Assembly: GCA_003021175.1 (NCBI GenBank)
Contig: PXQV01000001.1
Span: 180,436-244,435, forward strand
DNA length: 64,000 nt
Reading direction: 5' to 3'
From: Halobacteriales archaeon QH_7_66_36
Lineage (GTDB): Archaea; Halobacteriota; Halobacteria; Halobacteriales; Haloarculaceae
Below are positions 25,220 through 34,696 of this stretch, one piece after another. The notes beneath the pieces were generated by a model that had not been told where the DNA came from, did no database searches, and saw only the letters and a list, made by a program, of their open reading frames with translations. The position numbers were made by a program, and so were the translations under genes. The stretch's first letter is position 1. Each line of letters starts with the position of its first letter.

Positions 25220-25403
25220 TTCATCGTTTGGGGCTCGACAGCGGCTATCACCCTCGACTTTGAGGCTGGATACTGACCCCGCTGTGTCGAATCGCACCCA
25301 TTTCGAGCCTATGTGGTTCTGCATCTTCCGCGTTTCGTATAAACCGTAAACAATCCTCTCCCAGTTCCCGGGAGTACTTGTCCGCCACACGCCTACGTGC
25401 GGT

Positions 25404-26558
25404 GTGAATCTGCTCGACGACTCTATCGTTCCCGAGCACGCCCGTGACGTGAAGGCCGAGGCACGCGAGTTCGCCGAGGAGCACATCGCGCCGAACGCCG
25501 AGCGGTACTACCGCTCCGGCGAGTATCCGTGGGAGGTGCTAGAGGCCGCGATGGATGCCGGTCTCGTCGCGGGGAACGTCGACGAGGAGTACGGCGGGCG
25601 CGGCTTCGACCTCCACCAACTGCTGGCGCTCACCGAGGAGTTCTACCGGGCGGACGCCGGCATCGCGCTCACGCTCCAGCTGGCGAGCTTCGGGGCCGAC
25701 ATCGTCGAGGAGTACGGCAGCGACGAGCAGAAGGAGGAGTATCTCCGGCCCGTCGGCGAGAACGAGCAGATAACCGGGCTGGCGGTGTCTGAACCGGAGA
25801 CGGGGAGCGACCTCGCGGGGATGCAGACCCGCGCCGAGAAGGACGGCGACGAGTGGGTGCTGAACGGCGAGAAGTACTGGGTCGGCAACGGCGTCGAGGC
25901 CGACTGGGTGACGCTGTACGCCCGGACCGACGACGACGAGACGAACCGCTACGGTAACTTCTCGATGTTCATCGTCCCGACAGACACGGACGGCTACGAG
26001 GCGGAGCACATCCCGGAGAAGATGGGAATGCGCGCCTCCAAGCAGGCACATATCGTTCTCGACGACGCTCGGATCCCCGCCGAGAACATCGTCGGCCACG
26101 AGGGGGCCGGCTTCTACATGCTCGCGGAGTTCTTCAACCACGGTCGGGTCGCCGTCGGCGGCCACGGCCTCGGGCTCGCGGCCGCGGCCATCGAGGAGGC
26201 GTGGGACTTCGTCCACGGTCGCAACGCCTTCGGCCGACAGGTGAACGAGTTTCAGGCGGTCCAGCACAGCCTCGCCGACATGCGACTGGAGTTCGAGTCC
26301 GCCCGCGCGCTCAACTGGCGCGCGGCCGACAAGGTGGCGGACGGCGGCCGCGGCGGCTTCTGGGCCTCGATGGCGAAGGTGAAATCGACGGAGGTGGCAG
26401 TCGACTGTGCCGAGCGGGGGATGCAACTCCACGGCGGCCGCTCCGTCCTCCTCGAAAACCGCATCTCCCGCGTGTACCGCGACGTGCGCATCCCGGTCAT
26501 CTACGAGGGAGCAAACGAGATTCAGCGCAATCTCGTATACCGGCAGACACCGGAGTGA
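25404..26558 (+). CDS. Acyl-CoA dehydrogenase
   Basis: A 384-residue flavoprotein starting at GTG 25404 (no suitable ATG). GLAVSEPETGSDLAGMQTRA and WVLNGEKYWVGNG are FAD/substrate motifs. FGRQVNEFQAVQHSLADM and MQLHGGRSVLLENRISRVYR are the C-terminal helical-domain signatures, and VIYEGANEIQRNLVYRQ holds the catalytic-base region. It introduces the alpha-beta double bond in fatty acyl-CoA; the 23124 ligase would supply substrate. Strict chain-length preference cannot be read. Confidence 0.93.
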   Translation: MNLLDDSIVPEHARDVKAEAREFAEEHIAPNAERYYRSGEYPWEVLEAAMDAGLVAGNVDEEYGGRGFDLHQLLALTEEFYRADAGIALTLQLASFGADIVEEYGSDEQKEEYLRPVGENEQITGLAVSEPETGSDLAGMQTRAEKDGDEWVLNGEKYWVGNGVEADWVTLYARTDDDETNRYGNFSMFIVPTDTDGYEAEHIPEKMGMRASKQAHIVLDDARIPAENIVGHEGAGFYMLAEFFNHGRVAVGGHGLGLAAAAIEEAWDFVHGRNAFGRQVNEFQAVQHSLADMRLEFESARALNWRAADKVADGGRGGFWASMAKVKSTEVAVDCAERGMQLHGGRSVLLENRISRVYRDVRIPVIYEGANEIQRNLVYRQTPE

Positions 26559-26625
26559 GCAGGCGTCGTTCTGCGCTCGCAGGTCGCCGACCGGGGCTCG
26601 AAGGCCTCGTTGAACCACCGCGAGG

Positions 26626-26816
26626 TCGTTTATAGATCCAAGTACGGCAGCCGTACACAGGTGAACGCTCCGAGCGTGTGGACTCGCACTCGCCCCGACG
26701 GCGGGCTGTCTCGGCGACCCCGCCGGTGAGGACAGGCCGCGGACGAGTCGCCCGACGAGACGGTCATGTCAGTATACTGATGAAAACGCGGAGAACCGCT
26801 CGACGATTGGCCGTAG
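26626..26816 (+). other. TATA box followed by a hairpin; possible small RNA
   Basis: cgtttatagatcc (26627-26639) is a good TATA element. About 10 bp downstream gtacggcagccgtac forms a perfect 7-bp hairpin around one base, and further GC-rich inverted segments follow. There is no ORF of convincing start or composition before the next gene, which ends on the opposite strand. A non-coding RNA is possible; there is no family match. Confidence 0.25.
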
Positions 26817-27536
26817 CTACTGCTCGACGAGACCGTAGGAGGTTTCGAGATACTCCAGCACCCAGTCGACAGTCTCCGGGTCGTAGGTCCAGAAGCCGTA
26901 GAACGCGCGTGGTTCACGCTCCTCGGCGACGAGAGCGCACTTGTTCACGTCGTCGCCGCCGCCGTCGAAGACGACGAACCACGACTCGCGGATCTCCTCG
27001 GCGCGCTCGACGTGGATCGTGAGGTCGCCTCCGTGGTCGGGCACCTCTTCGTCGGGGGCCGCGTAGGCGTCGACGTTCAGCTTCTCTTTCGACGCGAGTT
27101 GCTCGTACACGTCTATCTGCGGGCGGAGGATAGAGAGCTTTTGGAAGCCGGCGTGGAGTTGGCCCTCGCCTAGTCGCCACGCGCGGTCTTCGATTTCGCG
27201 GGAGGCCGCGATCATCTGCTCCGTGTCGTAGGAGGTGAACATCGTCTCGTCGAGATGATTCAAGATTGGGCGTCCGTCGGACGCGCCAAACTCCGGGTCC
27301 GCGCCGTCACCCGTCGCGAGGACGTGTTCGAGGTCGGCCGCAGTGACGAACGTCTCGTCCTGTGAGAGGACGACGTACGATTTCGGCGTGTCGCTCTCCG
27401 TCGACTCGCCCCGGACGGTCAGGTTCCGGTCTCCGAACTGCGCCCGCAGCGTCTCGACGGTTTCAGGGTCGCTGTTGAAGACGGTGAGCGTCTTCTCGTG
27501 GGCCTCGACACCCTGAATCAACTCGCTGAGCGACAT
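26817..27536 (-). CDS. DICT sensory domain-containing protein
   Basis: A 239-residue protein from ATG 27536. MSLSELIQGVEAHEKTLTVF begins the DICT domain (found with diguanylate cyclases and two-component proteins); TMFTSYDTEQMIAASREIED and LSILRPQIDVYEQLASKEKL are its conserved helices. It is a stand-alone sensor and in haloarchaea is thought to respond to light or redox. No output domain is attached. Divergent from korA. Confidence 0.75.
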   Translation of the reverse strand: MSLSELIQGVEAHEKTLTVFNSDPETVETLRAQFGDRNLTVRGESTESDTPKSYVVLSQDETFVTAADLEHVLATGDGADPEFGASDGRPILNHLDETMFTSYDTEQMIAASREIEDRAWRLGEGQLHAGFQKLSILRPQIDVYEQLASKEKLNVDAYAAPDEEVPDHGGDLTIHVERAEEIRESWFVVFDGGGDDVNKCALVAEEREPRAFYGFWTYDPETVDWVLEYLETSYGLVEQ

Positions 27537-27779
27537 GCCACTTGCATGGGGCCACGACACTCGCGCTTATATACTTGTGGGTGGGATTCACGACCCGAAA
27601 TCCACGGGCTACGGGCGTCTCAGTTCTGTTATAGACGAATTTCGGGACGGGTCGACGCGACGGGTGTATTGGACACGGTTAATACTCTTTTATCATTATT
27701 AATGCCTGCTAAAGACTCACAAACCCTTTTGGTCGGCGGGGACCCACTTACTTCAAGGCGTTTCGATGCCGCTGGTAAC

Positions 27780-29669
27780 ATGACAGGGAACGAACTCATC
27801 TGGCGAATCGCCGGTGGTTCCGGTGACGGAATCGACTCGACGAGCCAGAACTTCACCAAGGCGCTCATGCGTGCCGGACTCCACGTATTCACCCACAGAC
27901 ACTATCCGTCGCGGATCCGAGGGGGCCACACGTACGTGGAGGTCCGTGCCCGCGAGGAACCGGTCCAGTCCCGAGGTGACGGCTACAACTTCCTGCTGTC
28001 GCTGGGCGACTCGTTCGCGCGGAACCCACAGGACGACGCCTACTACGGCACCGAGGAAGTGAAGCCGCTGACGGAGAACCTCGACGACCTCAACGAGGGC
28101 GGGATCATCGTCTACGACTCCGGTCTGCTCGACGAGGAAGACCTGCCCGAGGACTTCGACGAGCGCGCCGAGGCGAACGACTGGCACGTGTATCCGCTCG
28201 ACCTGCGCAGCATCGCCAAGGAACACGGCCGCGAGGTGATGCGCAACACCGCAGGCGTCGGTGCGACCGCCGCGCTGCTCGGTATCGACCTCCGGTACTT
28301 CAAGGAGCTGATGGCCGAGAGCATGCCGGAGGACGTGTACGAGACCAACGTCGACGTGCTCGAAGACGCACACGAGCGGGTCGCCGAGATGGACCACGAC
28401 CACGACGTGTCGGTCCCGACCGGCGACCACGAGACGGAGCAGGTGCTCCTGTCGGCCTCGAACGCCATCGCCTACGGCGCGCTCGACGAAGGGTGCCGGT
28501 TCATCGCCGGCTACCCGATGACGCCGTGGACCGAGGTGTTCACGCTGATGAGCCAACACCTGCCGGAGTTCGGCGGCGTCGCCGAACAGGTGGAAGACGA
28601 AATCGCCGCGGCGTCGCTCGCGCTGGGGGCGTCACACGCCGGCGTGAAGGCGATGTCCGGCTCCTCGGGCGGCGGCTTCGCGCTCATGTCCGAGCCGCTC
28701 GGCCTCGCGGAGATCACGGAGACGCCGGTCGTGCTGGTGGAGGCGGCCCGCGCCGGCCCGTCGACCGGCATGCCGACGAAGCCGGAGCAGGGCGACCTCG
28801 AACACGTCCTCTACACGAGTCAGGGCGACTCCAACCGCGTCGTCTTCGCGCCCGGCAACGTCGCGGAGGCGTACGAGCAGACGCGGAAGGCGTTCGAACT
28901 CGCCTACGGCTACCACATCCCGGCCATCGTGATGTACGACCAGAAGCTGTCGGGCGAACTCCGCAACGTGGACGCGGACTTCTTCGACCGGGAGCCGAAC
29001 CCGGACCCCGGCGCGACGCTGACGGAAGACGAACTGTCCGAAGCGGCCCACCACGCATCCGGCAAGTTCCAGCGGTACCAACACGACACGCCGGCGGGCG
29101 CGTCGCCGCGCTCGATCCCCGGCCAGCGAGGCGGGCGCTTCCTCGCGAGCGGGAACGAGCACACGCCTGAGGGTCACATCTCGGAGGACCCCGGCAACCG
29201 CGTGGCACAGATGAACCGCCGGATGGAGAAGCTCGACTCCATCGAGCAGGAACTGGCCGAGAGCGCGTCACACCAGTCGCACCACGGCGACGAGGACGCG
29301 ACGTACGGCATCATGACGTTCGGCAGCCAGCAGGGCACCGTCGAGGAGGCGGTCGACCAACTGCGCGCCGACGGTCACGACGTGAAGTCGCTGGGCGTCT
29401 CCGACCTGATGCCGCTCGCGACCGAAGAGATCGAGGCGTTCCTCGAATCCGTCGACGAGTGTCTCGTCGTCGAGATGAACGCGTCGGCGCAGTTCAAGGG
29501 GCTCGTCCAGCGGGAACTCGGGCGGTTCGGCCCGACGATGTCGAGCCTCCTCAAGTACAACGGCAACCCATTCGAGCCGGCGGAGATCGTCGAAGGGTTC
29601 GAAGCGACAATCAACGGGACGGAGTTCGAGCGGTCGACCGCTCGCTTCCAGCCCGCTGCAGGTGATTGA
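27780..29669 (+). CDS. korA: 2-oxoacid:ferredoxin oxidoreductase, subunit alpha
   Basis: A 629-residue fused gamma-alpha subunit. MTGNELIWRIAGGSGDGIDS starts the gamma domain; AIAYGALDEGCRFIAGYPMT the pyrimidine-binding domain. THRHYPSRIRGGHTYVEVRA is a Kor/Por signature. It oxidises 2-oxoglutarate (or a related 2-oxoacid) with CoA to acyl-CoA, reducing ferredoxin, instead of a dehydrogenase complex. ATG 27780 is chosen because it matches the usual haloarchaeal start; an upstream in-frame ATG at 27702 is possible. korB follows after 1 bp. Confidence 0.9.
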   Translation: MTGNELIWRIAGGSGDGIDSTSQNFTKALMRAGLHVFTHRHYPSRIRGGHTYVEVRAREEPVQSRGDGYNFLLSLGDSFARNPQDDAYYGTEEVKPLTENLDDLNEGGIIVYDSGLLDEEDLPEDFDERAEANDWHVYPLDLRSIAKEHGREVMRNTAGVGATAALLGIDLRYFKELMAESMPEDVYETNVDVLEDAHERVAEMDHDHDVSVPTGDHETEQVLLSASNAIAYGALDEGCRFIAGYPMTPWTEVFTLMSQHLPEFGGVAEQVEDEIAAASLALGASHAGVKAMSGSSGGGFALMSEPLGLAEITETPVVLVEAARAGPSTGMPTKPEQGDLEHVLYTSQGDSNRVVFAPGNVAEAYEQTRKAFELAYGYHIPAIVMYDQKLSGELRNVDADFFDREPNPDPGATLTEDELSEAAHHASGKFQRYQHDTPAGASPRSIPGQRGGRFLASGNEHTPEGHISEDPGNRVAQMNRRMEKLDSIEQELAESASHQSHHGDEDATYGIMTFGSQQGTVEEAVDQLRADGHDVKSLGVSDLMPLATEEIEAFLESVDECLVVEMNASAQFKGLVQRELGRFGPTMSSLLKYNGNPFEPAEIVEGFEATINGTEFERSTARFQPAAGD

Positions 29670-29670
29670 C

Positions 29671-30606
29671 ATGAGTGCATTCAACGCCATCGACACGGAT
29701 CGCGAGGTGGAACAGGACGAGTTCACGCCCGAAATCGAGCCGCAGGCGACGTGGTGTCCGGGCTGTGGTGACTTCGGCGTCCTCAAGGCCCTGAAGGGGG
29801 CCGCCACGGAGCTCGGACTCGACCCCGAGGAGATACTGCTCGTCACCGGCATCGGCTGTTCGGGGAAGCTCTCCTCGTACTTCGAGAGCTACGGCTTCCA
29901 CTCCATCCACGGCCGGTCGCTGCCGGTCGCCCGGGCCGCCAAGCTCGCCAACCCCGAACTGACCGTCCTCGCGGCGGGCGGTGACGGCGACGGCTACGGC
30001 ATCGGCGGCAACCACTTCATGCACACCGCGCGGGAGAACCACGACATGACCTACATCGTGTTCAACAACGAGATATTCGGGCTCACGAAAGGCCAGACCT
30101 CGCCCACGAGTCCGAAGGGTCACAAGTCGAAGACACAGCCGCAGGGGTCGGCGAAGGACCCGCTCCGGCCGCTGTCGATGTCGCTGTCGGCGGGCGCGAG
30201 CTACGTCGCCCGGACGGCCGCTGTCAACCCGAATCAGGCGAAGGAGATCCTCGTCGAGGCTATCCAGCACGACGGCTTCTCGCACGTGGACTTCCTCACC
30301 CAGTGTCCCACGTGGAACAAGGACGCCAAGCAGTACGTCCCGTACATCGACATCCAGCAGAACGACGAGTACGACTTCGACGTGACCGAGCGCCGCGAGG
30401 CCGCCGAGGCGATGTACGAGACCGAATCCGCGCTCTGGGAGGGGAAGGTGCTGACCGGCCGCTACTATCAGGAGGACGGCCGCCGCACCTACCACGAGGA
30501 GAAGATGCAACAGGACTCCATGCCCGAATCGCCCATCGCCGGGCAGTACTTCGACGACAACCACGAGTGGAAGCGGTCGTACGACCTGCTCGACGCACAC
30601 CGGTAA
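29671..30606 (+). CDS. korB: 2-oxoacid:ferredoxin oxidoreductase, subunit beta
   Basis: A 311-residue ThDP-binding subunit. WCPGCGDFGVLKAL and GIGCSGKLSSYF hold cluster and cofactor residues. GDGDGYGIGGNHFMHTAREN is the ThDP/Mg motif (GDG...N), and NNEIFGLTKGQTSPTSPKG is typical of Kor beta subunits. ATG 29671 is preferred to the GTG at 29662, which overlaps korA. Forms the heterodimer with KorA. Confidence 0.93.
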   Translation: MSAFNAIDTDREVEQDEFTPEIEPQATWCPGCGDFGVLKALKGAATELGLDPEEILLVTGIGCSGKLSSYFESYGFHSIHGRSLPVARAAKLANPELTVLAAGGDGDGYGIGGNHFMHTARENHDMTYIVFNNEIFGLTKGQTSPTSPKGHKSKTQPQGSAKDPLRPLSMSLSAGASYVARTAAVNPNQAKEILVEAIQHDGFSHVDFLTQCPTWNKDAKQYVPYIDIQQNDEYDFDVTERREAAEAMYETESALWEGKVLTGRYYQEDGRRTYHEEKMQQDSMPESPIAGQYFDDNHEWKRSYDLLDAHR

Positions 30607-30731
30607 TCGGGCACAGCGTCCGACATCCGCAACGCGAACTTTCTGTTCGGAGAGTCTACCCGAGGTTCTGAACTCGGTTAGACGGCTTTCAGGTACGGAA
30701 GATATTTTTCTCGTGGCGTGAAACGTGGTGT

Positions 30732-31160
30732 ATGAGCGCGGACACGACGGAGAATCGCATTCTCTCTGTGTTAGAGGAGGATGCGCAGGCTTCCTACGCC
30801 GAGATCGCTGATCGTGCAGACGTGTCGAAACCGACAGTGCGCAAGTACGTCGACAAACTCGAATCCGAGGGCGTCATCGTCGGCTACTCGGCCGACGTGG
30901 ACCCGAAGAAACTCGCTGCGCGCTCTATTGCCCTCGTGGGCATCGAAGTCGCGAGCGAGAAGTACGTCGAGGCGTCGCGGGCGCTGAAACGACTTGACGC
31001 CGTCGAGTCGCTGTACGCCTCTTCGGGCGACCACACGCTGATGGCCGAGGTCAAAGGCACGGACGGCGACGAGGTCGGGACCGTCATCGCCGAGGAGGTC
31101 CTCTCGGTCGACGGCGTCGAGGAGGCCCATCCCTCGTTCCTGCAGGAGCGACTGAAATAG
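30732..31160 (+). CDS. Lrp/AsnC family transcriptional regulator
   Basis: A 142-residue protein with an N-terminal winged HTH (ILSVLEEDAQASYAEIADRA, then DVSKPTVRKYVDKLESEGVI) and a C-terminal effector (RAM) domain with VGIEVASEKYVEASRAL and HTLMAEVKGTDGDEV. It probably senses an amino acid or 2-oxoacid. It lies 125 bp after korB and could regulate it, which is inference. A copy of a dispersed hairpin repeat begins at its stop. Confidence 0.87.
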   Translation: MSADTTENRILSVLEEDAQASYAEIADRADVSKPTVRKYVDKLESEGVIVGYSADVDPKKLAARSIALVGIEVASEKYVEASRALKRLDAVESLYASSGDHTLMAEVKGTDGDEVGTVIAEEVLSVDGVEEAHPSFLQERLK

Positions 31161-31230
31161 CACTTTTTGCACTTCGCTCGGCGCGGCTCCGCCGCGCCTC
31201 GCTCAGGCAAAAACGTGCGGAAAATATGCG
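31161..31230 (+). repeat. Dispersed palindromic repeat (type A, copy 1), probable terminator
   Basis: Begins right after the Lrp gene stop with cactttttgcacttcgctcg and continues through a GC-rich hairpin to ggcaaaaacgtgcggaaaat. The outer parts tttttgc/gcaaaaa are complementary. A diverged copy sits at 60940-61006, also directly after a stop. Confidence 0.65.
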
Positions 31231-31382
31231 CGGCTCCCTCCAGCCGCCTCGCTTCGCTCGGCGTTAGTCGATCGCCGCTACCGCTCGCTCACTCCGTTCG
31301 CTCGCGGTGCAGTATGCTTGCTACTATCTGTGGCTCCGGTACACACCACGGTCCTTATCGCCCGTCCGCTCCTCGTTCGGCT

Positions 31383-31871
31383 ATGCCAACATACCACCGG
31401 GAGACGTGGGTCGACGCACCCATCGAAGAAGTGTGGGATTTTCACTCCCGAATTACGGGACTGACGGCGCTGACGCCGGGGTTCATGAACCTCGAAGTCG
31501 AGCGTGTCGTCGGCCCGGACGACGAGGAGGACCCCGGAATACTGGAGGTCGGCGCGCGCATCGAGATGTCGATGCGACCGCTCGGCGTCGGCCCACGACA
31601 GTCGTGGACCTCCGTCATCACACACCGAGAGTCGGATCTCGACGCCGGGCGCGCCGTCTTCCGAGACGCGATGGAAGACGGCCCGTTCCCGCGCTGGGAA
31701 CACACCCACCGGTTCTACGAGGGCGACGCGGGAGAGACGCTCGTCTCGGACCGGCTCGTGTACGACCTCCCCGGCGGCCCGCTCGGTGACCTCGTCGCGC
31801 CGCTGTCCGGGCCGGTCGGCTTCGCGCCGATGTTCCGCTACCGGCACCGAGAGACGAAGCGACGGCTGTAG
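31383..31871 (+). CDS. SRPBCC (START/polyketide cyclase-like) family protein
   Basis: A 162-residue protein from ATG 31383. MPTYHRETWVDAPIEEVWDF is the standard SRPBCC start (helix-grip fold); SWTSVITHRES and LVYDLPGGPLGDLVAP are inner strands. It binds a hydrophobic ligand; the ligand is unknown. Confidence 0.78.
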   Translation: MPTYHRETWVDAPIEEVWDFHSRITGLTALTPGFMNLEVERVVGPDDEEDPGILEVGARIEMSMRPLGVGPRQSWTSVITHRESDLDAGRAVFRDAMEDGPFPRWEHTHRFYEGDAGETLVSDRLVYDLPGGPLGDLVAPLSGPVGFAPMFRYRHRETKRRL

Positions 31872-31913
31872 TAGAAGGGTAACGCACAAGCCCGCTCCAA
31901 TAGATTCCAGAGC

Positions 31914-32810
31914 GTGTCGCTGCTCGGCGAACTGGAACGGCGGACGCCGCCGCGGGTCGCACTCGCCGTCGCAATCGTCGCGGTGTCGACCAGCGCGATA
32001 CTCATTCGGCTCTCCGACGCACCGAAGGGACCGATGGCGTTCTGGCGGGTCGCCTTCACGTGGCTGCTGCTCGCGCCGCTGGCGCTCCGGTCGCGGGCGG
32101 CGTTTGACGGACTGCGCGGCCGCGACCTCCTCTCCGCACTGCTGGCCGGCGCAGCGCTCGCCGCCCACTTCGCCTCGTGGTTCGAATCCGTCGACAGGAC
32201 GACCGTCGCCGCGAGCGTCACGCTCGTGACGACACAGCCGGCGTTCGTCGCGGTCGGGGCCGCGCTCCTGCTCGACGAGTCGCTCCCGCGACGGGTCGCG
32301 CTGGGCATCGCCATCGCGCTGGCGGGGTCGGGACTGATGAGCCTCGACGGCCTGCTCGGGGGGACGGCCGCGCCGGAGCCGCTCCTCGGAAACGCGCTCG
32401 CGCTGGCCGGCGCGGTGCTGGCCGCGGCGTACGTGCTGGCCGGTCGGTCCGTCCGCCAGCGGGTCGCGCTGATCCCGTACGTGCTCGTCGTCTACGTCGT
32501 CTGCGCGGCCGGCCTGCTCGCGTACACCCTCGCGCGCGGCGACCCCGTGTTCGCGTATCCGGCCCGCGAGTGGCTGCTGTTCTTCGGGATGGCAGTCGGA
32601 CCGGGGGTGTTCGGCCACACGGTTGTCAACTGGGCGCTCGCCCACGTCGAGAGCTCCGTCGTCAGCGTCTCGTTTGTGGGCGAACCAGTCGGGAGCACGC
32701 TGCTCGCGCTCCTCGTCCTGAGCGAGGTTCCCGGCGTGCTCACCGTCACCGGGGGTGCCGTTGTGCTCGCCGGGATCTACATCACGGCTCGCGCGCAAGC
32801 AGAGGGATAG
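31914..32810 (+). CDS. EamA/DMT-family transporter
   Basis: A 298-residue protein (GTG 31914) with about ten hydrophobic helices arranged as two EamA repeats (IVAVSTSAILIRLSDAPKGP in the first; the second from about residue 155). It belongs to the drug/metabolite transporter superfamily and exports a small metabolite or amino acid. Its end lies close to the convergent bioD gene; biotin-related transport is not implied. Confidence 0.85.
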   Translation: MSLLGELERRTPPRVALAVAIVAVSTSAILIRLSDAPKGPMAFWRVAFTWLLLAPLALRSRAAFDGLRGRDLLSALLAGAALAAHFASWFESVDRTTVAASVTLVTTQPAFVAVGAALLLDESLPRRVALGIAIALAGSGLMSLDGLLGGTAAPEPLLGNALALAGAVLAAAYVLAGRSVRQRVALIPYVLVVYVVCAAGLLAYTLARGDPVFAYPAREWLLFFGMAVGPGVFGHTVVNWALAHVESSVVSVSFVGEPVGSTLLALLVLSEVPGVLTVTGGAVVLAGIYITARAQAEG

Positions 32811-32824
32811 CGTCAGGGTGCCGG

Positions 32825-33511
32825 CTACGACTCGTCCGGCGCGAGTCCGTCGGGAAACACGTCCCGGGGAAGCGCGTCCAGAACGCCGGCGACGGCCGCA
32901 CTCGGATCGTTGAGCGACAGCGGCGGCAGGGTGTGGATCGGCACGTCGATCATGTCGGCGAGCACGTCCGGATTGGTTCGCTCGGCGAGCGACCTCCCCT
33001 CGTAGCGGTTGAACACGACGCTCGCCACCGGCAGTCCGCGATCGCGGAGCGCGTCCACGGTGAGCGCGGTGTGGTTCAGCGTGCCGAGTCCCGAGTCCGC
33101 GACGACGACCGCCGGGAGGTCAAGGTCTGCGACGAGGTCGAGCACCTCGTGACCGTCGGCCAGCGGCACGCGGAGCCCGCCGATACCCTCCAGCACGCCC
33201 GGGTCGCTGTCGGCGAGCGCGGCGGCGGTGTCACGGCAGATCGCGTCGTAGTCGAGGTCGGCGTCGGCCACGTCCGCGGCGACGGCCGGGGCGAGCGCGG
33301 GTTCCAGCCGGCGGAGACAGGTCGCCGCGTCGTCGGTGCCGCAGGCGTCCGTGACGAAGCCGGCGTCGTCGTCCGGCGGATAGCCGGTCTGTGCCGGCTT
33401 CACCGCGCGGGCGTCGTGGCCCGCCTCGCGGAGCCAGCCGACCAGCCCCGCGGTGACGACCGTCTTCCCGACGCCGGTGCCGGTGCCGACGACGGCGAAC
33501 GCGTCGGTCAC
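32825..33511 (-). CDS. bioD: Dethiobiotin synthetase
   Basis: A 228-residue P-loop enzyme from GTG 33511. GTGTGVGKT (residues 9-17) is the Walker A motif; ARAVKPAQTGY and LVDGIGGLRVPL-like GIGGLRVPLADG match BioD. It forms the ureido ring of dethiobiotin from diaminopelargonate, CO2 and ATP. The start overlaps the bioF stop by 4 bp. Last gene of the biotin operon. Confidence 0.93.
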   Translation of the reverse strand: MTDAFAVVGTGTGVGKTVVTAGLVGWLREAGHDARAVKPAQTGYPPDDDAGFVTDACGTDDAATCLRRLEPALAPAVAADVADADLDYDAICRDTAAALADSDPGVLEGIGGLRVPLADGHEVLDLVADLDLPAVVVADSGLGTLNHTALTVDALRDRGLPVASVVFNRYEGRSLAERTNPDVLADMIDVPIHTLPPLSLNDPSAAVAGVLDALPRDVFPDGLAPDES

Positions 33512-34695
33512 AGCAGGTCAAGCCGTCCGCCGGCCGTCTCGAAGGCGGCGATACAGTCGTCTATCTCCTCACGCGTGTGTGCGGCGGTCGGCGCGACGCG
33601 GATCCGACTCGTTCCGTGCGGGACCGTCGGCGGACGGATTGCGGGCGCGACGACACCCTGCTCGCGGAGGCCGTCGGCCAGCGCCACCGCGTCCTCGCAG
33701 TCGCCGACCATCACCGGGAGTATCTGGGTGTCGCCGCCCACCTCGTAGCCGAGCGACGCCAGTTCGTCGCGGAGTCGGGCGACGTTCGCCCAGAGCCGCT
33801 CGCGGCAGTCGCCGGTACGGGAGATGGCGAGCGCCTTCCGAGCCGCGCCCGCGGCGGGGGGCGCTAGCCCGGTCGAGAAGACGAACGAGCGGGCCGCGTT
33901 GACGAGATACCGCACAAGCGTCTCTGAGCCGGCGACGTAGCCGCCCTGACTCCCGAGCGCTTTCGAGAGCGTGCCGAGTCGCACGTCGACGCGGTCGCCG
34001 AGACCGTCGCGCTCGGCGACGCCGCCGCCGTCCTCGTAGAGGCCAGTGGCGTGCGCCTCGTCGACCATCACCCACGCACCGTACCGCTCGGCCACGTCAC
34101 AGAGGTCGTGGAGCGGTGCCACGTCGCCGTCCATGCTGAACACGCTGTCCGTGACGACGAGCCACGAGCCGCCTTCGTCCTCGCGCTCGCGCATGGCGGC
34201 CGCCAGCGAGTCGGGGTCGCAGTGGTCGTACACGACCGTCTCCGCGTCCGCCAGCCGACAGCCGTCGATGATGCTCGCGTGGTTCAGCTCGTCGGAGAAG
34301 ACGACATCCGGGTCCAGTGCCGTGAGCGTCCCGACGTTCGCGGCGTATCCCGACGAGAAGACGAGCGCGCGGTCAGTGTCTTTCGTGTCCGCTAACTCGC
34401 GTTCGAGCGCGCGGTGGGCCGTCGTGTCGCCGGTGACGAGCCGGCTCGCGCCCGCGCCCGCGCCGACCTCACGGGCCGCCTCCGCCGCGGCGGCCTGCAC
34501 CCGGTCGTCCGTCGCCAGCCCCAGATAGTTGTTCGACGCGAACACCAGTCGCTCGTCGCCGTCGAAGCGGGTTCGCGGCGCGGCCGACTCGGCCGTGTCG
34601 AGCGAGCGCTTGAGGCCGCGTCGCTCCCGCTCGCGGAGCCGACCGTGGAGGTCGAAGCCGCGGTCGCGCGTCTGCTGTCCCTCGCCCCCGGCCAT
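33508..34695 (-). CDS. bioF: 8-amino-7-oxononanoate synthase (or glycine C-acetyltransferase-like)
   Basis: A 395-residue fold-type I PLP enzyme. NNYLGLATDDRVQAAAAEAA, SSGYAANVGTL, DELNHASIIDGCRL, VDEAHATGLYEDGGG and LGTLSKALGSQGGYV (PLP lysine) are family motifs. It condenses pimeloyl-CoA/ACP with alanine to give KAPA. It sits between the BioU-like gene (1 bp gap) and bioD (4-bp overlap). Confidence 0.93.
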   Translation of the reverse strand: MAGGEGQQTRDRGFDLHGRLRERERRGLKRSLDTAESAAPRTRFDGDERLVFASNNYLGLATDDRVQAAAAEAAREVGAGAGASRLVTGDTTAHRALERELADTKDTDRALVFSSGYAANVGTLTALDPDVVFSDELNHASIIDGCRLADAETVVYDHCDPDSLAAAMREREDEGGSWLVVTDSVFSMDGDVAPLHDLCDVAERYGAWVMVDEAHATGLYEDGGGVAERDGLGDRVDVRLGTLSKALGSQGGYVAGSETLVRYLVNAARSFVFSTGLAPPAAGAARKALAISRTGDCRERLWANVARLRDELASLGYEVGGDTQILPVMVGDCEDAVALADGLREQGVVAPAIRPPTVPHGTSRIRVAPTAAHTREEIDDCIAAFETAGGRLDLL

Positions 34696-34696
34696 C

